Positions 26,114-34,651 of a stretch of DNA of 64,000 nt are shown here, one piece after another; position 1 is the first letter of the stretch; each line of letters begins with the position of its first letter. The translations under genes and the position numbers were made by a program. The notes beneath the pieces are model-generated. The model searched no databases, was not told where the DNA came from, and saw only the letters and a list, made by a program, of their open reading frames with translations. The DNA is taken from positions 1-64,000 of the forward strand of contig NZ_JAKZAM010000004.1 of the NCBI RefSeq assembly GCF_022538055.1, read 5' to 3'. The DNA is from Cognataquiflexum nitidum (GTDB lineage Bacteria; Bacteroidota; Bacteroidia; Cytophagales; Cyclobacteriaceae).

Positions 26114-26438
26114 ATGACCTTCTTTCCTTTCCATCTAATCAGCAGCAATGCTGTCATCCAATCAGGTACTGATCGTATTTTGATCGATACCGGTGCTTAT
26201 AAGACCATTCATTCCCAAGGAATGCTTTCCGTTTATGATCATGGCATCTTGCAGACACCTGTTTATGAATTTCAGAATGGCTTTGCAGGACACCTTTTTT
26301 CTTGTGTTTTGAAAATCTGTTCTCTCAGTTGACCGCCTTATTATCCATGTGTAATGGACCTGTATCATTGGATATGATTTGTTTAATCGTTTCAAGGGTT
26401 TTCTCGATATTCAAGGGATTATACTTCAGGTTTGGTAG
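26114..26438 (+). pseudogene. frameshifted retropepsin-like aspartic protease remnant
   Basis: From ATG 26114 the product has NAVIQSGTDRILIDTGAYKT, with the aspartic protease DTGA motif near residue 26. That frame stops at 26332. A different frame from about 26358 encodes IIGYDLFNRFKGFLDIQGI and stops at 26438; GxD...F...LD is the usual C-terminal signature of small retropepsin-like domains. The two halves belong to one domain broken by a frameshift, probably with a small deletion. A live copy would be about 120 residues with no signal peptide. Confidence 0.55.
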
Positions 26439-26463
26439 TTCCAAAGCTAAATCTCTCAATAAT

Positions 26464-26510
26464 TGCAAGCTTGCAATTACTAAGAGCAGTATGGGATGGC
26501 CTTATCTTTG
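26464..26510 (+). promoter_or_regulatory. palindrome TGCAAGCTTGCA plus TATCTTTG box upstream of sbcD
   Basis: The palindrome at 26464-26475 sits within a longer perfect inverted repeat from 26460 to 26479. TATCTTTG, a perfect TAnnTTTG match, follows at 26503-26510 after 27 nt, and ATG 26534 comes 23 nt later. No TTTG stands 19-21 nt upstream of the box. Confidence 0.65.
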
Positions 26511-26533
26511 AATTTCTTAAAATTAATTTTACC

Positions 26534-27709
26534 ATGTCAATTACCTTCATTCATACCGCAGACTGGCAGATTGGAAAACCTTTCGCCTCGCTCACTGACG
26601 AGACCAAGCGCGCCAGACTTTCCGGTGCTCGGCTCACTGCCATCGCACAGCTCGCCACTTGTGTCACCGCACATCAGGCTGCTTTTGTGCTGGTAGCCGG
26701 AGATCTTTGGGATTCTATCACCCCCACCAAGGCCCTTGTCTCGGAGACGCTCCATGCCATCGGCCAGATCCCCGTGCCTGTCTATGTGATTCCCGGTAAC
26801 CATGACCATGGTGCTATGGGAAGTATCTGGCATCAGCCTTTTTTTCTCAAAGAAAAAGAAGCCCTCTCGCCCAACCTCCAAGTACTTCTTGCCGCTGAGC
26901 CACTTGAATTGGAACAGGTGGTACTGCTTCCCTGTCCACTCCTTAGAAAACACGAAAGTACAGATCTCAGCCAATGGCTGCGTGATCCGGAGTGCTACCA
27001 CAACTTGGGAAACAAACCTCGAATTGTGCTTGCACATGGCTCTGTGTCTACCTTTGGTTCGGAGCGGTTTGAGGATGATGAAGAACTGGGCTCCAGTTCG
27101 GCAAATCTCCTAGACCTGACCCGATTGCCAATGGATGAGTTGGATTATGTAGCTCTGGGAGACTGGCATGGGACTAAGCAGATCGATGCGAAATCCTGGT
27201 ATGCAGGCACACCCGAGCCTGATCGATTTCCAAAGGGAGAGGCGCATGATCAGGGAAATATGCTTCTTGTCAGGGCTGAAAGAGGCAAAACACCGGAAGT
27301 AAATGTACTGAAAACAACATCAATATCCTGGCAGAGGCAATCCTTTCATTTTGCAGGAGATACTTCTTTTGATGCATTTGAAAACGCTATGGAAACATGG
27401 CTGGGAAAGCGAGTCAACCAAGATCTCCTGCAGCTCAGCTTGAGAGGAAGTCTGGGGTTGGAGGCCTTGGATCAGTTACTTACCAGGCTGGAGGTCTACG
27501 AATCTCGACTGATCAGAATCAAACTTGATAATCAGGTGCTCCCTGATCCCACCGCCGAGGAACTGGACAGTCTGGGGCAGAGCAGGCAAAACCCCCTCCT
27601 CGCCCGTGTAGCTGCACAGCTGAATATCCTGATCCAACAGGGAGGAGAGGAAGCCTTCATCGCTAGAGAAGCCTTGAAGCAATTGTACATCACCAACAAA
27701 GCCATTTAA
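26534..27709 (+). CDS. sbcD: SbcD/Mre11-like DNA repair exonuclease, 391 aa
   Basis: The metallophosphoesterase motifs of Mre11/SbcD are in order: HTADWQIGK near residue 6, AGDLWDS near 55, PGNHDHGAMGS near 83, AHGSVSTFG near 166 and LGDWHGTK near 209. The enzyme should be a Mn-dependent nuclease working with the SbcC-like ATPase encoded 3 nt downstream. An upstream in-frame GTG at 26432 would add 34 residues, but the domain begins directly after ATG 26534, which also lies 23 nt past a TATCTTTG box. The pair may serve general repair or, next to this island, phage defence. Confidence 0.88.
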   Translation: MSITFIHTADWQIGKPFASLTDETKRARLSGARLTAIAQLATCVTAHQAAFVLVAGDLWDSITPTKALVSETLHAIGQIPVPVYVIPGNHDHGAMGSIWHQPFFLKEKEALSPNLQVLLAAEPLELEQVVLLPCPLLRKHESTDLSQWLRDPECYHNLGNKPRIVLAHGSVSTFGSERFEDDEELGSSSANLLDLTRLPMDELDYVALGDWHGTKQIDAKSWYAGTPEPDRFPKGEAHDQGNMLLVRAERGKTPEVNVLKTTSISWQRQSFHFAGDTSFDAFENAMETWLGKRVNQDLLQLSLRGSLGLEALDQLLTRLEVYESRLIRIKLDNQVLPDPTAEELDSLGQSRQNPLLARVAAQLNILIQQGGEEAFIAREALKQLYITNKAI

Positions 27710-27712
27710 ACC

Positions 27713-30394
27713 ATGATTATTCGTTCTGTAAAAGTCAAAAACTTCAAAAAGCACAGGGAACTTGAGTTAAACCTCGACGAAAAGCTGAACCTGATCGGTG
27801 GTCCAAATGAAGCGGGGAAAAGTACCATTGCCGAAGCGATACATGCGGGGCTATTTTTCAAACATTCCGGAAATTCCCTGCAGCTGAGGGAGTTTCAATC
27901 CCTCCATACCCAAGACGGCCCCAGTGTTGAATTGCAATTTGAGGCAGAAGGCAAGATTTATACCCTGAGAAAGTCCTTTTTGAGAGGTGCGGGCTGTACA
28001 CTTTCTTCCCCTACCATGGCTACACTTTCGGGAGATAAGGCAGAAGAGATGCTTGGCCAGCTTCTCTCCTCCCAAGCAAATGAATCCACTCACAGTCAAG
28101 CAAAAGGAGAATGGGCACATCTTTGGGTTTGGCAGGGATCAGCTGGAAATAACCCAACCGGTGCTATGGCAGCACAGCAGGGAAAGATGCTGCAGCAACT
28201 GCAGGAGGCCGGGGTGATGGTGGCTCTAGCCTCTGAGAAAGATCAGAAGCTAGCCGCTGAATTCTCCACCAAAAACCTTGGCATTTTTGTAAAAGGGGGG
28301 AAATATAAGGCGGGATCTAATATCCTTATGGCGTTAGAGCAGGTGCAGAAAAATGAAAACAAACTCAAGGAAATCACCGAGCTGATTGCAGCAAGAGAAG
28401 GAGATGCTCAAAAATATGCTTCGGATTCCTCCAAGCTGGAGCAGCTGAAAGAGGATCTGAAAGAAATTGCCCTGGAGCGAGACCAGATCAGTGAAAAATT
28501 ACTACGGCTCAATACGTTGGAAGGCTCTCTCCAAAAAAAGCAGGAAGACCTAATCAAAATCACAGAACAGGAAGAACTACTCCATCAAAAAATCAAAGAA
28601 ATTGAGGATCAGACACAGATGGTGGCTGACTTGGAAAAAAAGTCAAATCCTCTCAAGTTGGCCTTGGATGATGAGGAAATCCTCTTGGAGAACTTGAAGG
28701 ATCAGCTGGCAAAAGAGAAAGAGAGAATCAAAGTGCAGGAATCCGAAGCCCAAAAAGCGAGGGTTGCGGGAGAATTTGTGGATCTCCTTCTGGCTGTTGA
28801 ACAGGCTGCCAAGGACATGGAATCCCTGCACGATAGGCTGTTGAAAATCAAAGGGCTGGAGGCAGAGAAATCTGAATTTCTTCAAGCCTTAGGCCAATTT
28901 CCGCAAATTTCCAGAAAAGAACTGGACCAGTGGACTAAGTTGGAAGGGGCTTGTGCTACAAAAAAAGGAATACTCGAATCTATCGCCACAGAGGTAGAAG
29001 TACTTTCTGGCGAGCTACAGGTTTCGATTGATGGGGAAGTGTTACAGGGGAAAAGGCTACTCACTGATGAATCTGTCTTAGACTTGGGGGGCAAGAGCTT
29101 GGTTAAGATCATGCCCGGAGGAGGGAAAGGATTACAGACAGCTACGTTGGAATATCGACAAGCGGAGCAGGCCTTGGAGGAATTTCAACGGATATTAGGT
29201 TTTCAGGAAAAGGATAAGGCTGAGCAAGTCACGATGCAGCGTGAATTGCTGGCCATCAAAATCCAAACTGCAGAAGACAAGCTTTCAGCCTTAGAGAAGT
29301 ATGATGAGATAGAATCTAAGTGGCAGCAGTCCAAGTCCTTCCTGACTCAATTAGAAAATAGAAAAAACGGGATGCTACAAGTGGATCCTAATTTGGGACA
29401 TTTGTTAGGAGAAGATATTTCCACCAAAGCACGAGAATTGAAACTACTCCACGGTCAGCAATACAACGATCTGCAGCAGAAAAGGAATGACATCAGCAGC
29501 AGGGAGGAGCTCATCGATAAGAAAGAACAAGAAAAGCAGGCCAAGTTTGGGAAATGGTCAGATCTCAACAGCCAGACCAGCCAGGAAAAGACCAAACTGA
29601 AACTCCTACAGGAGCAGTCAGGTAACTTGGAAGCAGGATTGAAAGATATCCAAGATCGGAAATCAGACTTGTTAAATAATTGCAATGCCCTGCAGACAGA
29701 GGTAGAGGCCTTGGAACCAGCTTCCCTGAAAATCAAAGATGAAAGAACCCAACGGGCATTGATTACAAAAACTGAGGATAATAGAAGCCTGGAGCTGACT
29801 CTGGCAGGATTAAAAGGTCAGTTGAACCAAAATGGAGATCGGGACATATATGAACAGGAGCAAGCCGAGTTTGCCCAGTTGGCCATACATAAGAGTAGGT
29901 ATGAGGGACTCAAAAAAGAAGCAGAGGCTATCAAGCTTCTGGACGAACTGTTCAAGAACGAAAAAGACGAATTGACCAAGAATTATGCACAGCCATTTGC
30001 TCAAAAGGTAAGGACTTACCTGTCTTTTGTCTTTGGTCAAGATCTCGAGGTCAACCTGACGTCTAACCAAAATGGGGATTTTACCGGCATGGAGCTGTCT
30101 AGAGGTAGTTTAAAAGACTTAGGATTATTGGACTTTGAGAAGCTAAGCGGAGGAACCAGAGAGCAGGTAGCTGCTGCGGTGCGTTTGGCAATGGCCGAGA
30201 TCCTGGCACCCGCCTACGGAGGCAAGTTACCTATTGTTTTCGATGATGCCTTTGCCTACTCTGATGCAGAGCGATTGAACTCCTTACAGAACATGCTTTA
30301 CAGAGCCTCGGAAAATGGATTACAGATTATTTTGTTTAGCTGCAACCCCAGGGATTATGCCTCATTGGGAGCTAAGGAGATCACGCTTAGTTGA
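27713..30394 (+). CDS. SbcC/Rad50-like AAA ATPase, 893 aa
   Basis: The N-terminal half of an SMC/Rad50 head is present, with Walker A GGPNEAGKST at residues 29-38. Long Glu/Lys/Gln coiled coils follow (about 190-370 and 470-760), interrupted by a globular stretch near 400-465. The C-terminal head has the ABC signature KLSGGTREQ (near 808) and Walker B PIVFDDAFAYSD (near 840). I see no CxxC zinc hook at the coil apex, unlike canonical Rad50/SbcC, so the form is closer to YhaN-like ATPases. It begins 3 nt after sbcD and surely forms a complex with it. Confidence 0.85.
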   Translation: MIIRSVKVKNFKKHRELELNLDEKLNLIGGPNEAGKSTIAEAIHAGLFFKHSGNSLQLREFQSLHTQDGPSVELQFEAEGKIYTLRKSFLRGAGCTLSSPTMATLSGDKAEEMLGQLLSSQANESTHSQAKGEWAHLWVWQGSAGNNPTGAMAAQQGKMLQQLQEAGVMVALASEKDQKLAAEFSTKNLGIFVKGGKYKAGSNILMALEQVQKNENKLKEITELIAAREGDAQKYASDSSKLEQLKEDLKEIALERDQISEKLLRLNTLEGSLQKKQEDLIKITEQEELLHQKIKEIEDQTQMVADLEKKSNPLKLALDDEEILLENLKDQLAKEKERIKVQESEAQKARVAGEFVDLLLAVEQAAKDMESLHDRLLKIKGLEAEKSEFLQALGQFPQISRKELDQWTKLEGACATKKGILESIATEVEVLSGELQVSIDGEVLQGKRLLTDESVLDLGGKSLVKIMPGGGKGLQTATLEYRQAEQALEEFQRILGFQEKDKAEQVTMQRELLAIKIQTAEDKLSALEKYDEIESKWQQSKSFLTQLENRKNGMLQVDPNLGHLLGEDISTKARELKLLHGQQYNDLQQKRNDISSREELIDKKEQEKQAKFGKWSDLNSQTSQEKTKLKLLQEQSGNLEAGLKDIQDRKSDLLNNCNALQTEVEALEPASLKIKDERTQRALITKTEDNRSLELTLAGLKGQLNQNGDRDIYEQEQAEFAQLAIHKSRYEGLKKEAEAIKLLDELFKNEKDELTKNYAQPFAQKVRTYLSFVFGQDLEVNLTSNQNGDFTGMELSRGSLKDLGLLDFEKLSGGTREQVAAAVRLAMAEILAPAYGGKLPIVFDDAFAYSDAERLNSLQNMLYRASENGLQIILFSCNPRDYASLGAKEITLS

Positions 30395-30529
30395 GTAGGT
30401 GACGATAACATCAGCGATTATTCTACATTTTTAACTTTTGAGAAAACTGACCTTAATTCACCTATTGTCTCGTTTGGATATGATTAAAATCAAACGATAA
30501 GTGGAATTAAAGGACAGATATATTTTTTC

Positions 30530-30603
30530 TGTGACAACCTTTGTCACAATTCGCCCATAAGTGAGGCATTGCTTTGGGGATTTGTTTTTAGCTTTTACTT
30601 TTG
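30530..30603 (+). promoter_or_regulatory. CRP-like inverted repeat and full Bacteroidota promoter
   Basis: TTTG at 30573-30576, 19 nt, then TACTTTTG at 30596-30603 gives an exact match to the TTTG-N19-TAnnTTTG promoter. Upstream, TGTGACAA (30530-30537) and TTGTCACA (30541-30548) form a perfect inverted repeat with a 3-nt spacer, a CRP/FNR-type operator shape centred about 70 nt before the expected transcription start. The promoter faces ATG 30731 with a leader of about 120 nt. The rest of the 336-nt gap shows no gene. Confidence 0.6.
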
Positions 30604-30730
30604 TCATCCCTTCCGGCGGCAGAAGTTTGCCGGGAGGAAGATGCAAGGTTGACAAATTTTTTATGCTTTGTCTGGGTCCCTTTTGGGTTATATCGTATTC
30701 GCTTTCTTTCACAATTCAATCCACCCTATC

Positions 30731-31807
30731 ATGAACATCTACCTGATTTCTGACGATGCCTCTGCAGTATTGATGCAGCCTCTAGTGGCTTACATCCAGC
30801 CTTTTTTTTCCACCTCTGTCCGATTCCACATCAGGCCATATACCGGAGAGCTGAAGTCCTATTGGACTTGGGAGGAGCTTTTTGCCGTAGGACACAGGGA
30901 GAAGGTTGGCAGTTTACTCCCTCCTGGGGAGCATTATTTTTTCTTTCTTTTCCATGGATCCAATGAATTCAATTGGTTTGGAAGCTTGAATCCTGAGGAA
31001 CCCAATGTTGGTTTTTTGCAGAGTAGGGGCTGGGAAAATTTTGGTTTCAGCGATCCCGTTTATCCCCTTGCCTATCACCTGATGACCCTGGTGACGGCGA
31101 TGAAGTTTTTTGGGAGGGACCACAATTTGGACTTTTACCACGAAGTCAGCAGGGGCTGTATGTTTGACTTTACAGAAGTAAGGGCGGAGGTCCGCTTCAA
31201 ATTGCAGTCGGCACATGTCTGCCCCGAATGCCTGTCCAAGATTGCCGGGAATACTTCTGATAGGTTGGCTACCATGGACTATGTGCAGCGGCTTTTGTCC
31301 CTGTTCAGGTCGGTGCGGGACTACATGTTTCCCATCGACTTACAGGAGTATTTTGGGGAGTTGGATTACAGGCTTGTGATAGAGCAGGACGCTGCTTTGG
31401 TCTTGCTGGTGGAAAATCACAAGATCACTTTGCCGATTTCCAACGGGAAAGAGAAGGCATTGTTTATCACCCTGCTCAAGCATGAAAACGGCCTGACCTA
31501 CAAGGATTTTGAGCGGGATTCAGTCCTAAAGGAGTTTTTGCTGGTGTACTACAATTACTTTGTGAATCAGGGCTCATTTGACAGTCTGTACCGACAGGCG
31601 AAGCAGCAGATTGAGGATCGGACTTTTAGGAAGCAACTGGAACCACTGATCAGTCGCATGAGAAAAAAACTTCAGGAAACACTGGCAGCCTATCCCCATA
31701 TCTCGGAGGCACTTTCTATACATTCAAGGCAAGGGACACTGCTGGTACCCCTGCAGCGTAAGCGGCTGAATGATAATTTGAATAAGTCCCAGTTGAGGGT
31801 AGGGTAA
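30731..31807 (+). CDS. hypothetical protein with CxxC and wHTH-like C-terminus, 358 aa (paralogue 1)
   Basis: The N-terminal about 190 residues hold a YWTWEELF motif and RGCMFDFTEVRAEVRFKLQS followed by CPEC, a possible zinc knuckle. The C-terminal about 160 residues end in a pattern resembling an OmpR-type winged helix (LISRMRKKLQETL, then IHSRQGTLLVPL). I chose ATG 30731 by alignment with the paralogue at 32161 (MNIYLISD against MHIHLISD). The frame also extends to TTG 30668. The N-terminal halves are diverged while the C-terminal halves are nearly identical at DNA level. Function unknown; a DNA-binding sensor is one possibility. Confidence 0.72.
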   Translation: MNIYLISDDASAVLMQPLVAYIQPFFSTSVRFHIRPYTGELKSYWTWEELFAVGHREKVGSLLPPGEHYFFFLFHGSNEFNWFGSLNPEEPNVGFLQSRGWENFGFSDPVYPLAYHLMTLVTAMKFFGRDHNLDFYHEVSRGCMFDFTEVRAEVRFKLQSAHVCPECLSKIAGNTSDRLATMDYVQRLLSLFRSVRDYMFPIDLQEYFGELDYRLVIEQDAALVLLVENHKITLPISNGKEKALFITLLKHENGLTYKDFERDSVLKEFLLVYYNYFVNQGSFDSLYRQAKQQIEDRTFRKQLEPLISRMRKKLQETLAAYPHISEALSIHSRQGTLLVPLQRKRLNDNLNKSQLRVG

Positions 31808-32160
31808 GTAAGGGATTTTGTTGGAAATAGAAGATAATAGGAATTAGGGAAGTTGAAATGTGGATTTCCAAAAAACTGTCAAATAATAACCTTATCAGAG
31901 GCAAGTAACTCATGACTTCTGATGAAGATAAAGTGCCATGGATAATCGATCTTCCATATCATTTACTTGATTTGGAAAAAAGAGTATTTAGGCTTTTCGT
32001 TTACATATAGCAGTATTTGTTAGGTTGTCATAGTTGTTGGCTTTATTTTAATTGACTAATAAAAATAAGATAGGTGTTTTATTTGAGTAGTAGAGAGTCC
32101 TTGTCTAATTCTTAGTTTAGTAAAACCACGTTTTCCTTTTGTTCTAATAGCATAAAACAC

Positions 32161-33240
32161 ATGATGCATATACATCTCATTTCTGACCGTCCTTCTCTTT
32201 CTTTTTCCCGGGGGTTGATTGAATACATAAAACCCTATTTGGGAGGAATTTCAGAATTTCATCTGCATGAATGGGAAGGCGATGCCCAACTGTATTGGAC
32301 ATGGGAAGAATTGTTTTTTGCCGGAAAAACATATAAGGATTACATTGAATTTTTGGGAAAGTCTTCTCAAGAAAATTATTTTATTTTCCTTTTTGAAGGA
32401 TTTAATGAATTCAATTGGTTTGCTGCCCATGATCCTGAAGAGCTCAATGTGGGGTTTATTCAGTGTTCAGGCTGGGGGCAGGTAGATTTTGCACGTCCGG
32501 TTTTTCCTGTTTCGTATCACTTGGGAGCGATGCTTATTATTATGAAATTCTTTGGTAATGAAGAACCAATTGACTTCTATCATCCAATAAGTCGGGGCTG
32601 TTTGTTTGATTTTACCCAAAATAAAGAGGAGGTGAGATTTAAATTTCAGTCAGCCCATATCTGTGAATCCTGTATTTCCAAAATCTCAGAAAGGGCCACA
32701 AATAAAGCTGAAGCCATTGAATTGATCAGCGCTGTAGTGTCACTCTTTCGTTCAGTGAAAGAGAATCTGTTTCCCATCGACTTACAGGATTATTTTGGGG
32801 AGTTGGATTACCGGCTTGTGATAGGGCAGGACGCAGCTTTGGTCTTGCAGGTGGATAAGCACAAGATCACATTACCGATTTCCAATGGGAAAGAGAAGGC
32901 ATTGTTTATCACCCTGCTCAAGCATGAAAACGGACTGGCCTACAAGGATTTTGAGCGGGATTCGGTCCTGAGGGAGTTTTTGCTGCTGTACTACAATTTT
33001 TTTGTCAATAAGGGATCATTTGAAAGCCTGTACCGACAGAAGAAGCAGCAGATTGAGGATCGGACTTTTAGGAATCAACTGCAACCACTGATCAGTCGAA
33101 TGAGAAAAAAACTTCAGGAAACACTGGCAGCCTATCCCCATATTTCGGAGGCACTTTCTATACATTACCGGCAAGGGAAGCTGCTGATACCCTTGCAGCG
33201 TAAGCGACTGGATGACAATTTGAATAAGTCGCAGTTGTAA
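32161..33240 (+). CDS. hypothetical protein with CxxC and wHTH-like C-terminus, 359 aa (paralogue 2)
   Basis: It has the same architecture as the 30731 gene: YWTWEELFF, RGCLFDFTQNKEEVRFKFQS and CESC in the N-terminal half, and the LISRMRKKLQETL winged-helix-like end. From about base 32774 the DNA matches 31334-31790 of the first copy with few differences, including silent sites, whereas the first 600 bases are clearly diverged and more AT-rich. This points to recent gene conversion or selection on the C-terminal half. ATG 32161 follows a 353-nt AT-rich gap with no gene. Confidence 0.72.
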   Translation: MMHIHLISDRPSLSFSRGLIEYIKPYLGGISEFHLHEWEGDAQLYWTWEELFFAGKTYKDYIEFLGKSSQENYFIFLFEGFNEFNWFAAHDPEELNVGFIQCSGWGQVDFARPVFPVSYHLGAMLIIMKFFGNEEPIDFYHPISRGCLFDFTQNKEEVRFKFQSAHICESCISKISERATNKAEAIELISAVVSLFRSVKENLFPIDLQDYFGELDYRLVIGQDAALVLQVDKHKITLPISNGKEKALFITLLKHENGLAYKDFERDSVLREFLLLYYNFFVNKGSFESLYRQKKQQIEDRTFRNQLQPLISRMRKKLQETLAAYPHISEALSIHYRQGKLLIPLQRKRLDDNLNKSQL

Positions 33241-33250
33241 GTAAGATAAT

Positions 33251-33298
33251 TGCAAGCTTGCACTTTCAAGAAGCTCATGAGACTGTTTCCTACTTTTG
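33251..33298 (+). promoter_or_regulatory. palindrome TGCAAGCTTGCA plus TACTTTTG box
   Basis: The palindrome at 33251-33262 starts 10 nt after the preceding stop codon. TACTTTTG, a perfect TAnnTTTG match, lies at 33291-33298 after 28 nt, and ATG 33325 follows 26 nt later. This is the rightmost copy found in the window. Confidence 0.6.
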
Positions 33299-33324
33299 TA
33301 TTGTCTTACTAATCCAAACAAATT

Positions 33325-33474
33325 ATGAAAACATACAGAGTCAAGATGATACCAAAAAAAGGAGGGTCCATTATTTATGTCCTGATGCAGGCCCAGGTTG
33401 GCGGAGTACTTTACAGTATAGCGGAGGCGGCCTATCCCGGATTTAAAGTCCTTCAAGTAGAGGAAGCCAAGTAA
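33325..33474 (+). CDS. small protein, 49 aa
   Basis: This short frame begins MKTYRVKMIPKKGGSIIYVL and ends in VLQVEEAK. It has a basic N-terminus and a beta-hairpin-like middle. The sequence looks coding because it is compact and balanced and starts 26 nt after a strong -7 box of the palindrome-type promoter. I know no function. It may be a small ribbon-fold protein of accessory regions. Confidence 0.55.
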   Translation: MKTYRVKMIPKKGGSIIYVLMQAQVGGVLYSIAEAAYPGFKVLQVEEAK

Positions 33475-33667
33475 CCATCTCAGGTTTCTATTGGGTTTAC
33501 ACTCAAAAACCCAAAAGACAGTTGTACAGAAAAATGTTTTTTTTAAATCCTGGGTCAGCCTTTTTTAGCCTTCTCACTTTTGTGAAGATTCAGATTGTTA
33601 GGCCACATTCAGAATGGGTATCAATACCCAAACTGAAATTTTACGCGGGTCATGAGAAGGCAAAATT

Positions 33668-33703
33668 AAGCCCCAAGGAAATCTGTTGATTACCTTGGGG
33701 CTT
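33668..33703. terminator. hairpin, probable bidirectional terminator
   Basis: AAGCCCCAAGG (33668-33678) and CCTTGGGGCTT (33693-33703) are perfect inverted arms of 11 bp with a 14-nt loop, followed by TTCTCATTT. It lies between the + strand 49-aa gene and the minus strand NIPSNAP gene, so it can serve both. Confidence 0.6.
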
Positions 33704-33766
33704 TCTCATTTATTTCCTCCTTACTGCCGATGGCTTACTCTAAATTCAACGCTAAAGTCAAAGAAC

Positions 33767-33800
33767 CAATATCCATCAATATCCAATATCAATAAATATC
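33767..33800 (-). repeat. dispersed intergenic GATATT repeat, copy 1
   Basis: Read on the minus strand it contains GATATTTATTGATATTGGAT followed by ATTGATGGATATT. Near-identical copies are at 40131-40163 (+) and 44903-44937 (+), and a diverged one at 40220-40259 (-). All four lie outside genes in the rhamnose/lactate region. Confidence 0.65.
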
Positions 33801-33869
33801 TGTTTTGAAGCAGTTTAGGTTTATATCTGTAGAAATAGGTCGAATTTAATTTTCCACCCTGAGAAAAAA

Positions 33870-34622
33870 TTAATTCAAAGGAGAAAAAGGCAAAGGCTTT
33901 AAATATATCGAAGTTATCTTTTCGACTATTTTTCCGTTTTGCTCCGAAGCATCACGGACCACAATCCAAGAAGGGTCTTTGCCGAATTTTTCAAAAGACG
34001 CTTTGCCTGCTTTCTCATTTTTATGTGCCAGGAGGTAAACCAATTTGGTCTGCACAGCAGGGTCTTTTTCGACCGTGTACCAATACATCACATTGATCAT
34101 GCCGTGTTTTTGGAACAGTTCACGGGTATAATCCCGGAATCTCGCATGTATTGCATCCACTTTGCCGGGCATCATGTAATATGTCCTCAATTCAAAAACC
34201 CTATTGCCTTCATTCTCATCACGGATGATTTCCGGTGTCAGGTCAGGGGCATTTTCCATAAATACCTGATCCACTTTTGCTACCAGTGGACCATTAGCTT
34301 CTGAAGCTTTGTAAGCAGCCTGCCACTCAGGGCTGTTGGCAAATTTATTCCACAATACATCCCTGGATTCTTTGTTCGGATAGGCAAGGATGAATGTCAG
34401 GGTATTGATGGTTTCGTCAGCCGGAATGAAATAGGCAATATTTTCTATTCCGTTTTTTTCAAACAACTTCAGTGTATGGTCTTGAAATCTTTTGATCAGG
34501 TCAGGTCTTTTTCCTTCATGGGCAGTGTAAGTCCGCATTTCAAAATATCGGGTATCCTGTGCCAAAATCAAGTTTGGGTATAGAAGTGCCATCGCCAAAA
34601 CTATAAGAGTTATTTTTTTCAT
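33870..34622 (-). CDS. NIPSNAP family protein, exported, 250 aa
   Basis: A signal peptide (residues 1-20, cleavage after ILAQ) precedes two NIPSNAP repeats. Each begins with an FEMRTYTAHEGKRPDLIKRF- or FELRTYYMMPGKVDAIHARF-type strand and ends with an FG.DP.W- or FANSPEW-like segment. NIPSNAP units are dimeric ferredoxin-like folds of unsettled function and occur in Bacteroidota sugar-utilisation loci. I chose ATG 34622 because the signal peptide starts there; an upstream frame adds 16 residues with no clear role. It follows the TMEM220 gene on the same strand. Confidence 0.85.
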   Translation of the reverse strand: MKKITLIVLAMALLYPNLILAQDTRYFEMRTYTAHEGKRPDLIKRFQDHTLKLFEKNGIENIAYFIPADETINTLTFILAYPNKESRDVLWNKFANSPEWQAAYKASEANGPLVAKVDQVFMENAPDLTPEIIRDENEGNRVFELRTYYMMPGKVDAIHARFRDYTRELFQKHGMINVMYWYTVEKDPAVQTKLVYLLAHKNEKAGKASFEKFGKDPSWIVVRDASEQNGKIVEKITSIYLKPLPFSPLN

Positions 34623-34651
34623 TAATAATGGGATTAAAGTGATAATGTGTA

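Noticed and set aside
1480..33262. TGCAAGCTTGCA copies as restriction-site bias, REP or HIP-like highly iterated palindromes
   Set aside because: They occur only between genes and at a nearly constant 27-28 nt from -7-like boxes, which neither a genome-wide word bias nor REP hairpins would produce.
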